Numbered from the stretch's first letter, positions 50,151 to 58,953 are shown. The stretch is 64,000 bases of DNA from Acidobacteriota bacterium (GCA_012729555.1 JAAYCX010000044.1:25461-89460); one strand, 5' to 3'. The notes: a model not told the origin generated them from the letters alone. Numbers and translations are program-made.

Positions 50151-52226
50151 ATGACCCAGAAAATTTCGGTCGGTATCGTTCTCGCGCTCCTTTGCGCCTT
50201 CCCGGGCCTCGAGGCCCGCCCCTCCCTGAAGGAAATCCGCTCGGCCTCCCGCAACGTGCTGGTGGCCTTCATCGCCGGCGACTCGGCCGAGACCGGCGCC
50301 GTCGCCATTGGCGACCCTTCCGGGTGGAAGATCAACGGCCGCCCGGCGACGGCCGTTTACCGGTACTCCACCGCGGCCGACCCCTTCGATCACCACATCT
50401 ACCTCGAGACCTCGAAACTCGAGGAGGGGGAGCGCTACCGGGTGGAGACTCCCTACGGGGACAGGGAGATCGAGTTCCGGGAAAAGGAAATCTTCTGCGA
50501 GGCGATCAAGACCAACCAGGCCGGCTACAGCGCGCGGTCGCGCCGCCGGTACGCCAACTTCGCCCTCTGGCTGGGGACCGGGGGGGCGCGCCGGATCGAG
50601 GGCCCCCTCCCGGAATTCACCGTGTGGGACCGGGGGACGGGGAAAACCGTCGCGGGCGGGCGGCTGGAGGAGGTCGGCGCGGACTCGGGCTCCGGCGATC
50701 ACGTGTACCGGATCGACCTGGCGGCCGTCCCCGCTGGGGGTCCCTATACCCTCACCGTCAGGGGGTACGGCAGCAGCCACCCCTTCGGCGTGGGAGGGGA
50801 GTTTTCCGCGCATCTGGCCTACACCCTCTTCCGGGCCCAGTACCTGCAGCGCTGCGGCTGCCCGATCGCCCGGCCCGGCATCCGCAAGAAGGCGTGCCAC
50901 ACCCTGATCTACGACGTGGACGGCCCGATCGGCGAGGCCAACATCGATGTCGGGGGGGACGAGCGGACCTTCCGCGTCCACGGGGGGTACCATGACGCGG
51001 GGGACGCCGACCGGCGGGCGTACCACATGGCCAACCCGATCATCAACCTGATGATCTACGAGGCCTTCCCGCGCCTGTTCGCCGACGGCCAGTTCGACCT
51101 CCCGGGCAGGTTCGACGACGACTACAACATCACGGGGTACGAAAACGGCGTCCCCGATATCGTCGACGAAGCCGCCTGGGGGAGCCTGGCGTGGGAGTAC
51201 CTGCAGAACGGGGACGGCGGCATCCATTTCGGGACCGAGACCCGCGGGTACCCGGACCCCTTCGCCGCGCCGATGGACCGGGACGACAAGAAGTACGGCA
51301 CGGTGAAGGTCGACGACCGCGCCACCTGCACCGGGGCCGGGCTGTTTCTGCACCTGGCCCGTATCCTCGCCCCGTACGATCCCGGGAGGGCGAAGGAACT
51401 GGAGCGGCGGGCGGAGCGGGCCGCAAGCTCCTGCGGCGGCGCCATGGCCGCGCCGGAGAGGCTCTACTTCCATATCCAGCGCTTCCTCCTCCACGGGGAA
51501 GAGGCCGATCACGCGAAAATCCGGGAACTGCACCCGATCGCCGGCGGGCTGAAGGACCATCTCTACCTGACGCCGGGCTATTCGCTCAACGACGACCGGC
51601 TGGACAACCCCGCCTATATCCTCTCCTACATCCTGGACCGGAAGGCCGGAACCGACCCGGAGATCGTCCGTTTCTTCCGCCGGGCGCTCAAGGACGCGGC
51701 CGACGCCAATATCGCCGAACTCCGGCGCCACGCCTACCCGGTGGGGAACGATCCCGACGGCAAGGCCTGGGGCCACAACGTCCGGCAGCCCCAGTACGCG
51801 GCCGCCCCGCTGCTCCACTGGATGCTGTCCGGGGACCAGGCCTACTTCGACGCCGCCTCGGAGCTGATGGACTACAAGCTGGGGCTCAACCCGATCGGTA
51901 TCAGCTACGTGACGGGACTCGGTTTTGACCAGGTCCACAACGTCCACGACCGCGAGAGCGCCTACTGGGCGGCCGAGGGCCAGGGCCCGAAACCGGGCAT
52001 CACCGTTTTCGGGCCGGGGGTCACCGGCTGGAGCCGCGGCATCCGGGTCGTCCCCCCCGTCGACCGCCTCCCCCTGGAGCGCCGGTACGTGGACGACCGG
52101 GAGATCATCTCCTTCAACGAGTTCACGATCTTCGAGACGATGCACTACGACGCGCTCTACACGGTGCTCGCCGGGGGCGGGAAGTGGCGGGGAACCGACC
52201 CGTTCAGAAACCGGGATGTCCCATGA
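50151..52226 (+). CDS. Exported glycoside hydrolase family 9 (cellulase/exo-glucosaminidase-like)
   Basis: 691 residues with a signal peptide (1-23). Residues about 25-230 hold Ig-like beta domains (Lys-Thr-Asn-Gln-Ala-Gly-Tyr starts the cellulase N-terminal Ig domain near 122). The (alpha/alpha)6 catalytic domain follows with His-Gly-Gly-Tyr-His-Asp-Ala-Gly-Asp-Ala-Asp (paired catalytic Asp, about 282), Pro-Asp-Ile-Val-Asp-Glu, and the C-terminal acid in Ser-Phe-Asn-Glu-Phe. It hydrolyses beta-1,4-glycosidic bonds outside the cytoplasm. Its stop overlaps the CYTH start as ATGA. Confidence 0.9.
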   Translation: MTQKISVGIVLALLCAFPGLEARPSLKEIRSASRNVLVAFIAGDSAETGAVAIGDPSGWKINGRPATAVYRYSTAADPFDHHIYLETSKLEEGERYRVETPYGDREIEFREKEIFCEAIKTNQAGYSARSRRRYANFALWLGTGGARRIEGPLPEFTVWDRGTGKTVAGGRLEEVGADSGSGDHVYRIDLAAVPAGGPYTLTVRGYGSSHPFGVGGEFSAHLAYTLFRAQYLQRCGCPIARPGIRKKACHTLIYDVDGPIGEANIDVGGDERTFRVHGGYHDAGDADRRAYHMANPIINLMIYEAFPRLFADGQFDLPGRFDDDYNITGYENGVPDIVDEAAWGSLAWEYLQNGDGGIHFGTETRGYPDPFAAPMDRDDKKYGTVKVDDRATCTGAGLFLHLARILAPYDPGRAKELERRAERAASSCGGAMAAPERLYFHIQRFLLHGEEADHAKIRELHPIAGGLKDHLYLTPGYSLNDDRLDNPAYILSYILDRKAGTDPEIVRFFRRALKDAADANIAELRRHAYPVGNDPDGKAWGHNVRQPQYAAAPLLHWMLSGDQAYFDAASELMDYKLGLNPIGISYVTGLGFDQVHNVHDRESAYWAAEGQGPKPGITVFGPGVTGWSRGIRVVPPVDRLPLERRYVDDREIISFNEFTIFETMHYDALYTVLAGGGKWRGTDPFRNRDVP

Positions 52227-52732
52227 TGGCCCGAAACATCGAGATCAAGGCCCGGATCGGGAGCGTCGAGGCGGTTATCCCCCTGGTGGAGGCGGTGGCC
52301 GACCGGGGGCCGGTCGAGATCGTCCAGGACGACTTCTTTTTCGCCTGCCCGAACGGGCGGCTGAAGCTCCGCACCCTCGCCCCGGACCGGGGCGAACTCA
52401 TCTTCTACCGGCGGGCCGACGGGGCGGGGCCCAGGGAGTCGTCTTACATCGTTTCGCCCACCGGCAGCCCGGCGACCCTGCGTGCGGCCCTCGCCTCCGC
52501 CTGGGGGGAGGCGGGGCGCGTGAAGAAGCGGCGCCTCCTCTACCACGCCGGGCGGAAGCGCATCCACCTGGACCGCGTCGAGAGCCTGGGCGATTTCCTC
52601 GAACTCGAGGTGGCGCTCGGGGAGGGGGAGAGCGCGGATGCGGGAGAAGAGGAAGCCCGGAATCTCATGCGCCGGCTCGGTATCGGCCCGGAGCGGCTCG
52701 TTGCCGGCGCCTACGTCGACCTGCAAACATAA
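52223..52732 (+). CDS. CYTH-domain protein (class IV adenylate cyclase/triphosphatase fold)
   Basis: 169 residues. The N-terminal Glu-Ile-Lys-Ala-Arg is the CYTH signature, with later Lys-Leu-Arg, Phe-Tyr-Arg-Arg, Lys-Lys-Arg-Arg-Leu-Leu-Tyr and Phe-Leu-Glu-Leu-Glu-Val strands of the tunnel fold. Members cleave triphosphate compounds (thiamine triphosphate, inorganic triphosphate) or make cAMP. The start overlaps the GH9 stop (ATGA), so it is coupled, though a functional link is not obvious. An ATG three bases later is equally possible. Confidence 0.85.
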   Translation: MMARNIEIKARIGSVEAVIPLVEAVADRGPVEIVQDDFFFACPNGRLKLRTLAPDRGELIFYRRADGAGPRESSYIVSPTGSPATLRAALASAWGEAGRVKKRRLLYHAGRKRIHLDRVESLGDFLELEVALGEGESADAGEEEARNLMRRLGIGPERLVAGAYVDLQT

Positions 52733-52825
52733 GGGACATCACGCCCCTTTGGTGTAGAATCCGGGCGCGGACACGGGGCGGCGACCGGCGCCGTGCGGCC
52801 CGATCGGCGCCACAGCGGAGGCAAA

Positions 52826-53563
52826 GTGATCAAGATTCTTGAAGACGTCGTTTCCACCCTGGACATGGAAGCGCCCGTGCGGGATATCCGCATCGGCCTG
52901 TTTCACAGCGCGGTCCTGACGCGCCATTGCGGGCTTGCGGCCACGCTCCCCCGGGACGCCCTGCGGCAGGACCCTCCCCTGATGAAGGGGCCCGGCTTCC
53001 TGCTGGATAAAAGCGCCGCGGAACTGGTCCGGATGGCCGAATCGGACAGCATCGTCGAATCCGCGGTCGGGATGGCCACCATCAATTCGCTGCTCGAGAT
53101 CGACATGGGCCGGTGCCGGGAGCTGAACGCCCGGGAGCTGATCGCCGAGAAGGGCGCGGGGAAGAAGGTCGTCATCGTGGGACGCTTCCCCTTCATTCCC
53201 GACCTCCGGGAAACGGTCGGGGACCTGAAGGTGCTGGAAAAAAACCCGCAGAAGGACGACCTCCCGGAATCGGAAGCGCAAAATGTCCTTCCCGAGGCGG
53301 ATGTCGTCGCCATCACGGGCACCTCCTTCACCAATCACACCATCGGAGGGCTGCTCCGGCTGTGCCGGCCGAACGCTTTCGTCGTCGTGCTGGGCGACAG
53401 CGCCCCGCTTTCCCCGGTCCTTTTCGATTACGGCATCGCCGCCGTGTCGGGCACGAAGGTCACCGATCCGGAACTGGCCCTGCGCGGGATCAGCCAGGGG
53501 GCCAATTACCGTCAGATCAAGGGGGTCGAGCGGCTCACCATGGTCCGGGACGTCAGGGGGTAG
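52826..53563 (+). CDS. DUF364 protein (putative heavy-metal chelation / Rossmann-like)
   Basis: About 245 residues. The family pattern is an N-terminal enolase-like cap with Gly-Leu-Phe-His-Ser-Ala-Val and Ala-Thr-Leu-Pro, a middle helix with Ala-Thr-Ile-Asn-Ser-Leu, and a Rossmann-like half with Val-Val-Ile-Val-Gly-Arg-Phe-Pro-Phe, Ile-Thr-Gly-Thr-Ser-Phe-Thr-Asn-His-Thr, and Gly-Asp-Ser-Ala-Pro-Leu. GTG start at 52826 after GCGGAGG. The DUF89 gene starts 34 nt after its stop. DUF364 proteins are linked to metal or cofactor handling, but biochemical proof is limited. Confidence 0.82.
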   Translation: MIKILEDVVSTLDMEAPVRDIRIGLFHSAVLTRHCGLAATLPRDALRQDPPLMKGPGFLLDKSAAELVRMAESDSIVESAVGMATINSLLEIDMGRCRELNARELIAEKGAGKKVVIVGRFPFIPDLRETVGDLKVLEKNPQKDDLPESEAQNVLPEADVVAITGTSFTNHTIGGLLRLCRPNAFVVVLGDSAPLSPVLFDYGIAAVSGTKVTDPELALRGISQGANYRQIKGVERLTMVRDVRG

Positions 53564-53597
53564 CCGGCGGCGTCGCCGTTTTTCAGATCGGGAACCG

Positions 53598-54470
53598 ATG
53601 AAGACGTATCTGGATTGCGTTCCGTGTTTCATGAAGCAGGCGCTTTTCGCCGCCAGAGAAGCCACTGACGACGAAAGAACGATCAAGCGGGTCCTGGACG
53701 CCGTAGCTTCACATATTCCGGACATCCCCTACGACAGCCCGCCGCCGGACACGGCCCGGCATATCTATGGCGCCGTGCGCGAAATCACGGGGGTGCCGGA
53801 TCCGTTCAGAAAGCTCAAGGACGACAGCGTCCGCATCGCCCTCGGCCATTATGAAAGGATGAAAGCGGCCGTTGCGGAATCGGACGACCCGCTCCGGACG
53901 GCGGCCGGTATCGCGATTGCGGGCAACGTCATCGATTTCGGCGCCCACCAGGATTTCGATCTGGAGGAGGAAATGCACTCCGTCCTGGGGAAACCGCTCG
54001 CCATCGACCACTACGAATCTTTCAGGCAAAGGGTCGGGGCCGCCGGAACGATCCTCTATCTGGGGGATAACGCTGGGGAGACCGTCTTCGACCGGATCCT
54101 GATCGAGACGATGGGGAAGCGGACGTTCTACGCGGTGCGGGACATCTCCATCATCAACGATGCCACGGTCGAGGACGCCGAAAAGAGCGGCATCGGCCGC
54201 TCGGCCCGCATCCTCTCCTCCGGCTGCGACGCCCCCGGGACCATCCTGGGACGGTGCTCGCCGGAGTTTCTGGAACTGTTCCGCAGCGCGGATGTCATCA
54301 TCAGCAAGGGGCAGGGAAACCTGGAATGCCTCTCGGAGGCGGAGGGGCCGATCTTTTTCCTCCTGAAGGTGAAATGCCCCGTGATCACCCGCCACCTCGG
54401 CGCCCGGAAGGGGGGGCTGGTCCTGATGGACGCCCGGCGGAGAGAAACACCGAAAGGATCGCAGGTCTGA
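53598..54470 (+). CDS. DUF89 (ARMT1-like) metal-dependent phosphatase-type protein
   Basis: 290 residues. It begins Tyr-Leu-Asp-Cys-Val-Pro-Cys-Phe, a Cys pair typical of bacterial DUF89. Later come Ala-Gly-Asn-Val-Ile-Asp-Phe-Gly-Ala, the Leu-Gly-Asp-Asn-Ala-Gly-Glu metal site, Asp-Ala-Thr-Val-Glu-Asp-Ala, Ser-Gly-Cys-Asp-Ala-Pro-Gly, and Ser-Lys-Gly-Gln-Gly-Asn. Family members are metal-dependent phosphatases that remove damaged or surplus phosphometabolites. It is cotranscribed with DUF364. The ATG at 53598 has only a weak ribosome site (GGGAACCG). Confidence 0.85.
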   Translation: MKTYLDCVPCFMKQALFAAREATDDERTIKRVLDAVASHIPDIPYDSPPPDTARHIYGAVREITGVPDPFRKLKDDSVRIALGHYERMKAAVAESDDPLRTAAGIAIAGNVIDFGAHQDFDLEEEMHSVLGKPLAIDHYESFRQRVGAAGTILYLGDNAGETVFDRILIETMGKRTFYAVRDISIINDATVEDAEKSGIGRSARILSSGCDAPGTILGRCSPEFLELFRSADVIISKGQGNLECLSEAEGPIFFLLKVKCPVITRHLGARKGGLVLMDARRRETPKGSQV

Positions 54471-54533
54471 ATCCACTCGCCTCGTGAGCCGACTATTTGC
54501 AGGAGCTTCTTTAACTGCGGCGGCCATCAATGT

Positions 54534-54554
54534 AAAATATGATTATAATATTTT
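54534..54554 (+). promoter_or_regulatory. Palindrome over the -10 box of the VapBC-type operon
   Basis: AAAATAT (54534-54540) and ATATTTT (54548-54554) form perfect 7-bp arms around a 7-nt spacer. TATAAT (54544-54549) lies inside. A dyad over the -10, just before an antitoxin gene, fits autoregulation by the toxin-antitoxin complex. Confidence 0.6.
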
Positions 54555-54566
54555 GCGGAGATGGAG

Positions 54567-54848
54567 ATGGAAAAAGAAATAAGCTCGACCGAGGCGGTTC
54601 GGAATTTTTCCGAATTGCTCAACAAAATCAAATATCGCGGGGATCGGTATACCGTTATCCGCGGCGGCAAGCCCGCCGCATCGCTGGTTCCGGTGGAAGA
54701 GTCTCGCGGGGGTGCGACCCTCGCGCTCCTGCCCGGGATTGTGCGCGCGCTTCCCCGCCTGGACAGCGACGATACCGGTTTTGAGGCCGATGTTCTGGCA
54801 ACGGCACGCACCCAACCGGAGATACCCGAGGCACAGCCATGGGAGTGA
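54567..54848 (+). CDS. Phd/YefM-type antitoxin
   Basis: 93 residues. The N-terminal half matches the Phd/YefM fold (Ser-Ser-Thr-Glu-Ala-Val-Arg-Asn-Phe-Ser-Glu-Leu-Leu-Asn, then Tyr-Thr-Val-Ile-Arg-Gly-Gly-Lys-Pro-Ala-Ala). The C-terminal half is acidic and probably disordered until toxin binding. I chose the ATG at 54567 (GGAG 6 nt upstream) over the one at 54561. It overlaps the PIN toxin by 10 nt. Confidence 0.85.
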   Translation: MEKEISSTEAVRNFSELLNKIKYRGDRYTVIRGGKPAASLVPVEESRGGATLALLPGIVRALPRLDSDDTGFEADVLATARTQPEIPEAQPWE

Positions 54849-55246
54849 TCCTCGATTCCAGCGAGATCATCGCCCTGGAGAGAAACCGCGGGGCCGTGGA
54901 TGGCCTGGTGGCCGGCCGCGAGGATGAACCCTTCGGCATCAGCGTGATAACGGTGGCCGAGCTGCTCCATGGCGTCGAAAGAGCGGATACGGAAATTCGT
55001 AAAATCCGGCGGCAGGCATTTGTGGAGAAAGTGATCGAAACGATCCCCGTATTCCCGTTCGACAGCGGCATGGCCCGCATCTATGCCCGGATCTGGGCAT
55101 CGCTATGGAAGCGAGGCTTCAAGGTGGGGGCCCATGATCTGATCATTGCCGCAACGGCGATTTCCCTGGACTACACCGTGTTGACCGCAAACCGGCGCGA
55201 TTTCGGGAAAATCGAGGGTTTGCGACTGGAAGTGAGGCCCGCGTAA
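54839..55246 (+). CDS. vapC: PIN-domain ribonuclease toxin, VapC-like
   Basis: 135 residues. PIN acidic residues are in place: Asp6 (Ile-Leu-Asp-Ser-Ser), Glu41 (Thr-Val-Ala-Glu-Leu), Asp100 (Gly-Ala-His-Asp-Leu) and Asp121 (Asn-Arg-Arg-Asp-Phe). VapC-type toxins are Mg-dependent RNases that cut tRNA or rRNA when the antitoxin is lost. It starts inside the antitoxin gene. Confidence 0.9.
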   Translation: MGVILDSSEIIALERNRGAVDGLVAGREDEPFGISVITVAELLHGVERADTEIRKIRRQAFVEKVIETIPVFPFDSGMARIYARIWASLWKRGFKVGAHDLIIAATAISLDYTVLTANRRDFGKIEGLRLEVRPA

Positions 55247-55299
55247 CGCGACGATTCCGGCATGGAACTGGTGCCCGGATCATAGATCAGGATGAAACC

Positions 55300-56562
55300 A
55301 TGAAAGCCATGATTGCACGCCGTCCTTTCCTCAAAAGCCTGGGACTCCTTCTGCTCGCCTTCTGCTGCCTGCGCCTGGCGCCGGCCGCCGCCTGGACGGG
55401 TGACGGCGGCACCGACGCCGTCATCACCGCCAAGGCCTTCCCCTTCTTCCGCACCGTGGCCCGGAACCGGGCGCTGGCGGACGGGGTGCGGTGGGACGCG
55501 TGGCTCCATCAGCAGCATGCCCGGCAGCGGGAGCGGATGCGCCGGGCGCTGGTCGAGTGCGCCGACGCCGGCTGTTACGCCGAAGCGGCGGGCTGGAGCC
55601 CCGGCGAGATCGAGGCGATCGGGAACCGGCTCGCGGCCCTTGTCCGGGATGGCGGCAGGTTGGGCGCGCTCGGTGCGGCGCTGCGGGCGGAGGCCGCGTA
55701 TCCCCTGTACGCGGCCCGCGAAGACGCCGATCTCGTCAGGAGCGCCTGGACGGATTCGGCGCGCGGCGTCAACCGGATCCTCGAGGTCTACGTCGGGGGG
55801 AAGAAGCCCCTCTACCCGGCCATCGACGCGATCTCCTTCCCGGAGGGGGACCCGGCCTTCCGTGAAAGGGTGCGCCGACGGCTGGCCGGGGTGGTCAGGG
55901 GAGGGGACGGCAGGGACCTCTTTTTCGGGGCGCCGCTCGAGTTCGCCCTCTGGGCGCTCGCGGTCAACGGACGCGACGAGGCCGCCCGCTACGAGCCGCT
56001 CGAACGGGGGGCGAACTGGAGGACGGTCGGGCGGATCGGGGCCATCGACTGGCACGCCTATGCCTACAGCATGATCCTGGTCCCGGGGCAGGGGCCGGAG
56101 CGGGAGGGGGAGGCGATCTCCCCAGGCAGCATCCGGCGCTGCCGGGAGGCCGCGGAGCGCTTCCGCAGGAAGCTGGCCCCCATCCTGGTCGTCTCGGGGG
56201 GGCACGTCCACCCGAACCAGACCCCCTTTTCCGAAGCGGTGGAGATGAAAAAGTACCTGGTGCGGGAACTCGGGATCCCGGAAGAGGCGATCCTCATCGA
56301 GCCGCACGCGCGCCACAGCACCACCAACATGCGAAACGCCTCGCGCCTGGCCTACCGCTACGGCATCCCCGACACCAAGAAGATCTTGATCGTCACCGAC
56401 CCGGTGCAGAACGGGTTCCTCACGGTCATGCAGAAGCGCTTTCTGGACGAACTGGGCTATCTCCCCTATCGCGGGCTCGAGAAGCTGGGCGGGGAGGAGA
56501 GCGAATTTTACCCGGTCCGGGAGTGCGTGCAACCCAACCCCCTCGACCCGCTCGACCCCTAG
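55300..56562 (+). CDS. Exported YdcF/ElyC-like (DUF218) protein
   Basis: 420 residues with a signal peptide or anchor (about 1-31). The first half (35-250) is helical and not family-typical. The DUF218 part follows: Met-Ile-Leu-Val-Pro-Gly-Gln-Gly near 265, Leu-Val-Val-Ser-Gly-Gly-His-Val-His-Pro near 303, Leu-Ile-Glu-Pro-His-Ala-Arg-His-Ser-Thr-Thr-Asn-Met near 345, and Ile-Val-Thr-Asp near 375. DUF218 proteins act in envelope maintenance in some bacteria. It lies 53 nt after vapC but is not part of that system. Confidence 0.8.
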   Translation: MKAMIARRPFLKSLGLLLLAFCCLRLAPAAAWTGDGGTDAVITAKAFPFFRTVARNRALADGVRWDAWLHQQHARQRERMRRALVECADAGCYAEAAGWSPGEIEAIGNRLAALVRDGGRLGALGAALRAEAAYPLYAAREDADLVRSAWTDSARGVNRILEVYVGGKKPLYPAIDAISFPEGDPAFRERVRRRLAGVVRGGDGRDLFFGAPLEFALWALAVNGRDEAARYEPLERGANWRTVGRIGAIDWHAYAYSMILVPGQGPEREGEAISPGSIRRCREAAERFRRKLAPILVVSGGHVHPNQTPFSEAVEMKKYLVRELGIPEEAILIEPHARHSTTNMRNASRLAYRYGIPDTKKILIVTDPVQNGFLTVMQKRFLDELGYLPYRGLEKLGGEESEFYPVRECVQPNPLDPLDP

Positions 56563-56646
56563 ACCGATTTCCCCGGTTTCCGGAATCGGTTATAATGGGA
56601 CCACGCTTCAGCTTTTCCCACCCATACGGCAGTGGAGGTGACTCTC

Positions 56647-56940
56647 ATGCCGATCTACATCACGCTGTACAACTGGACGGACCAGGGCATTCACAACGTC
56701 AAGGACGCACCGGCGCGGATCAGGCAGACGTGCCAGAGCGCGGAGGCCGGGGGCGGCCGGGTCCTCGGCGTGTTCCTCACGATGGGCCAATACGACCTGG
56801 TCGCGATCTCGGAGGTCCCCGACGACGAGACCTACGCCGCCTCGCTGCTGGCGCAGGGGATGATGGGGAACGTGCGCTCGACCTCGCTCCGGGCCTTCTC
56901 CGAGGAGGAGTTCGAAGGCATCGTCGGCCGTCTCCCCTGA
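56647..56940 (+). CDS. GYD-domain protein
   Basis: 97 residues. Thr-Leu-Tyr-Asn-Trp-Thr-Asp-Gln-Gly at the start, then Gly-Val-Phe-Leu-Thr-Met-Gly-Gln-Tyr-Asp-Leu-Val and Arg-Ser-Thr-Ser-Leu-Arg-Ala-Phe-Ser near the end. The GYD domain is a small ferredoxin-like alpha/beta dimer with no fixed function. The ATG at 56647 follows GGAGGTG. It sits just upstream of the ars operator but has its own ribosome site and stands apart. Confidence 0.88.
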   Translation: MPIYITLYNWTDQGIHNVKDAPARIRQTCQSAEAGGGRVLGVFLTMGQYDLVAISEVPDDETYAASLLAQGMMGNVRSTSLRAFSEEEFEGIVGRLP

Positions 56941-56989
56941 ATCGGGGGCCGGGGCCGGACGGCGAGGAAACCGGGCGGAGAAGTGAGTC

Positions 56990-57017
56990 CACTATTTGGT
57001 TATTTGGCCAAATAGTG
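56990..57017 (+). promoter_or_regulatory. Long dyad operator before the first arsR
   Basis: CACTATTTGG (56990-56999) and CCAAATAGTG (57008-57017) are perfect 10-bp arms around an 8-nt spacer. A second perfect palindrome ATTTGGCCAAAT (57002-57013) is nested in it. It lies 14 nt before the arsR start, the usual place for an ArsR/SmtB operator. Confidence 0.8.
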
Positions 57018-57031
57018 GTATTATCCCTCCC

Positions 57032-57367
57032 ATGGACAAGAAAACGGAGAGAGGATACGAGGTCCGTGCCGGGATCTTCAAGGCGCTGGCCCACCCGTCC
57101 CGCCTCTTCATCGTCGAGCAACTGGCGGCCGGGGAAAGGTGCGTGTGCGACCTCGCCGATATGATCGGGGCCGACGTCTCGACCGTCTCCCGCCACCTGT
57201 CCGTGCTCCGGAACGCCGGGGTCCTCGAGTCAGACAAGCGGGGACTGCAGGTCTACTACCGCCTCAGGTTTCCCTGCGTCCTGCGCTTTTTCGACTGCGT
57301 CGGGGAGGTCCTGGCGCAGAGCGCCGAGGAGCATCGGACGCTGACGGGCGGGGGGGCGAAAGCGTGA
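57032..57367 (+). CDS. arsR: ArsR/SmtB-family arsenic-responsive repressor, copy 1
   Basis: 111 residues. Winged-helix fold with the metalloid site Glu-Arg-Cys37-Val-Cys39-Asp-Leu in the recognition-helix region and Val-Ser-Arg-His-Leu-Ser-Val-Leu-Arg. It should bind the dyad at 56990-57017 and release it when As(III) binds the Cys pair. Its stop overlaps the permease start as GTGA. Confidence 0.93.
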   Translation: MDKKTERGYEVRAGIFKALAHPSRLFIVEQLAAGERCVCDLADMIGADVSTVSRHLSVLRNAGVLESDKRGLQVYYRLRFPCVLRFFDCVGEVLAQSAEEHRTLTGGGAKA

Positions 57368-58902
57368 AGCTGAAAACGGAATGGAAACAGCTCGGGTGGA
57401 CGCTGGGGCTCTTCCTCCTCTTCTTCTGGCTCCCGCTCGAGCAGGGACGGTTCACCGGGAGCGTCATGGAGGCGCTCCACCTCAGCCGCTGGTACGCGCG
57501 CGAGCACGTGCTCCTGTGCCTGGTGCCCGCCTTCTTCATCGCGGGCGCCATAGGGGTTTTCGTCAGCCAGGCCGCGGTCATGAAATACCTGGGCGCCAAG
57601 GCATCGCGCGTCCTCGCCTACGGGGTGGCGTCGGTGTCGGGATCGATCCTGGCCGTCTGCTCCTGCACCGTCCTGCCGCTCTTCGCCGGCATCTGGCGGA
57701 TGGGGGCGGGGCTCGGCCCGGCCTGCGCCTTCCTCTACTCGGGTCCCGCCATCAACGTGCTGGCCGTGATCCTGACCGCCCGCATCCTCGGCCTCGAACT
57801 GGGGATCGCCCGCGCGGTGGCGGCCGTGCTTTTCAGCGTCGTCATCGGGCTCGTCATGCATTTCCTCTTCCGCAGGGAGGAGGCGGCCAAGGCGGCGGCC
57901 CGGGCGGCGCTGCCGCAGCCGGAAGTCGCGCGGCCGCTCTGGCAGAACGCGCTCTTTTTCGCCCTGATGATCGGCATCCTGGTGTTCGCCAACTGGGGCG
58001 CGCCGAACGATTACGAGTTCGCGCTCGCAGACGGCAGCAGGTTCGAGGCCGCCGTCATCGCAGCCCCCGAAGAGGGTGCCGACGCGGCTTACACCCTCAA
58101 GGTCCTGTCCGGACCGGAGGCGGGCCGGGAGATCGGCGTCGCGGCGGGCGCGATCGTTTCCCGGGCCCCCGTCGCCGGCCCGTGGACCACGCTATGGCAG
58201 AATAAATGGAAGGTCACTTCGGCGCTGGGAGTCTGCCTGGGCATCATCCTCGTCGCCTGGTTCGGGATCCCCTGGTGGAAGGTGGTCCTGGGCGCCGTTC
58301 CCGCGGCCGTCCTGGCTTTCGCCCTCCCCTCGGGGGGGATGTGGGTCCTGCTCCCCTTCGCGGCCGCGGTCGCGGCGCTGTCGGTGATCCTGGCCGGCCG
58401 GGAGGGGGAATCCTCGGACTGGCTCGAGGCGACGTGGGGGTTCGCCAAGCAGATCATGCCATTGCTCCTCCTCGGCGTCCTGGTCGCCGGCTTCCTGCTC
58501 GGGCGCCCGGGGCACGAGGGGCTGATTCCCGGAAAATTCGTGGAAATGCTGGTCGGGGACCGGCCCGACACCTTTTTTGCGCTCACCGGGCTGGGGGGCG
58601 GGGCGTTCGAGGCGTTCGCGCGCTCGGTCTGGCCCCTCTGGACCAACCTGTTCGCCAGCGTCTTCGGGGCGTTCATGTATTTCGCCACCCTGACGGAAGT
58701 CCCCATCCTCCAGGGCCTCATCGGGGCCGGGATGGGGAAGGGGCCGGCGCTGGCGCTCCTGCTGGCCGGGCCGGCGCTGTCGCTCCCCAACATGCTCGTG
58801 ATCCGGAGCGTGATGGGCACCGGGAAGACGGTGGTCTTCTGCACCCTGGTCGTGGTCATGGCCACCGCGAGCGGGCTGGTGTTCGGCTGGATCTGGGGAT
58901 AG
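57364..58902 (+). CDS. DUF318/ArsP-like permease with an extra periplasmic domain
   Basis: 512 residues, two blocks of membrane segments. The first has Ser-Ile-Leu-Ala-Val-Cys-Ser-Cys-Thr-Val-Leu-Pro-Leu-Phe-Ala-Gly (about 95-110) and Leu-Tyr-Ser-Gly-Pro-Ala-Ile-Asn-Val; the second has Gly-Ala-Phe-Met-Tyr-Phe-Ala-Thr-Leu-Thr-Glu-Val-Pro and Gly-Pro-Ala-Leu-Ser-Leu-Pro-Asn-Met. These are the permease-family duplicated motifs of ArsP-like carriers, which export trivalent organoarsenicals. Between them (about 215-280) lies a soluble stretch. GTG start at 57364, coupled to arsR. A glutaredoxin-like gene follows. Confidence 0.85.
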   Translation: MKLKTEWKQLGWTLGLFLLFFWLPLEQGRFTGSVMEALHLSRWYAREHVLLCLVPAFFIAGAIGVFVSQAAVMKYLGAKASRVLAYGVASVSGSILAVCSCTVLPLFAGIWRMGAGLGPACAFLYSGPAINVLAVILTARILGLELGIARAVAAVLFSVVIGLVMHFLFRREEAAKAAARAALPQPEVARPLWQNALFFALMIGILVFANWGAPNDYEFALADGSRFEAAVIAAPEEGADAAYTLKVLSGPEAGREIGVAAGAIVSRAPVAGPWTTLWQNKWKVTSALGVCLGIILVAWFGIPWWKVVLGAVPAAVLAFALPSGGMWVLLPFAAAVAALSVILAGREGESSDWLEATWGFAKQIMPLLLLGVLVAGFLLGRPGHEGLIPGKFVEMLVGDRPDTFFALTGLGGGAFEAFARSVWPLWTNLFASVFGAFMYFATLTEVPILQGLIGAGMGKGPALALLLAGPALSLPNMLVIRSVMGTGKTVVFCTLVVVMATASGLVFGWIWG

Positions 58903-58953
58903 GCACGGAACCGCCGGGAAGGTCCGGCGATGTTGGATCCAGGGAGGAAAAGA

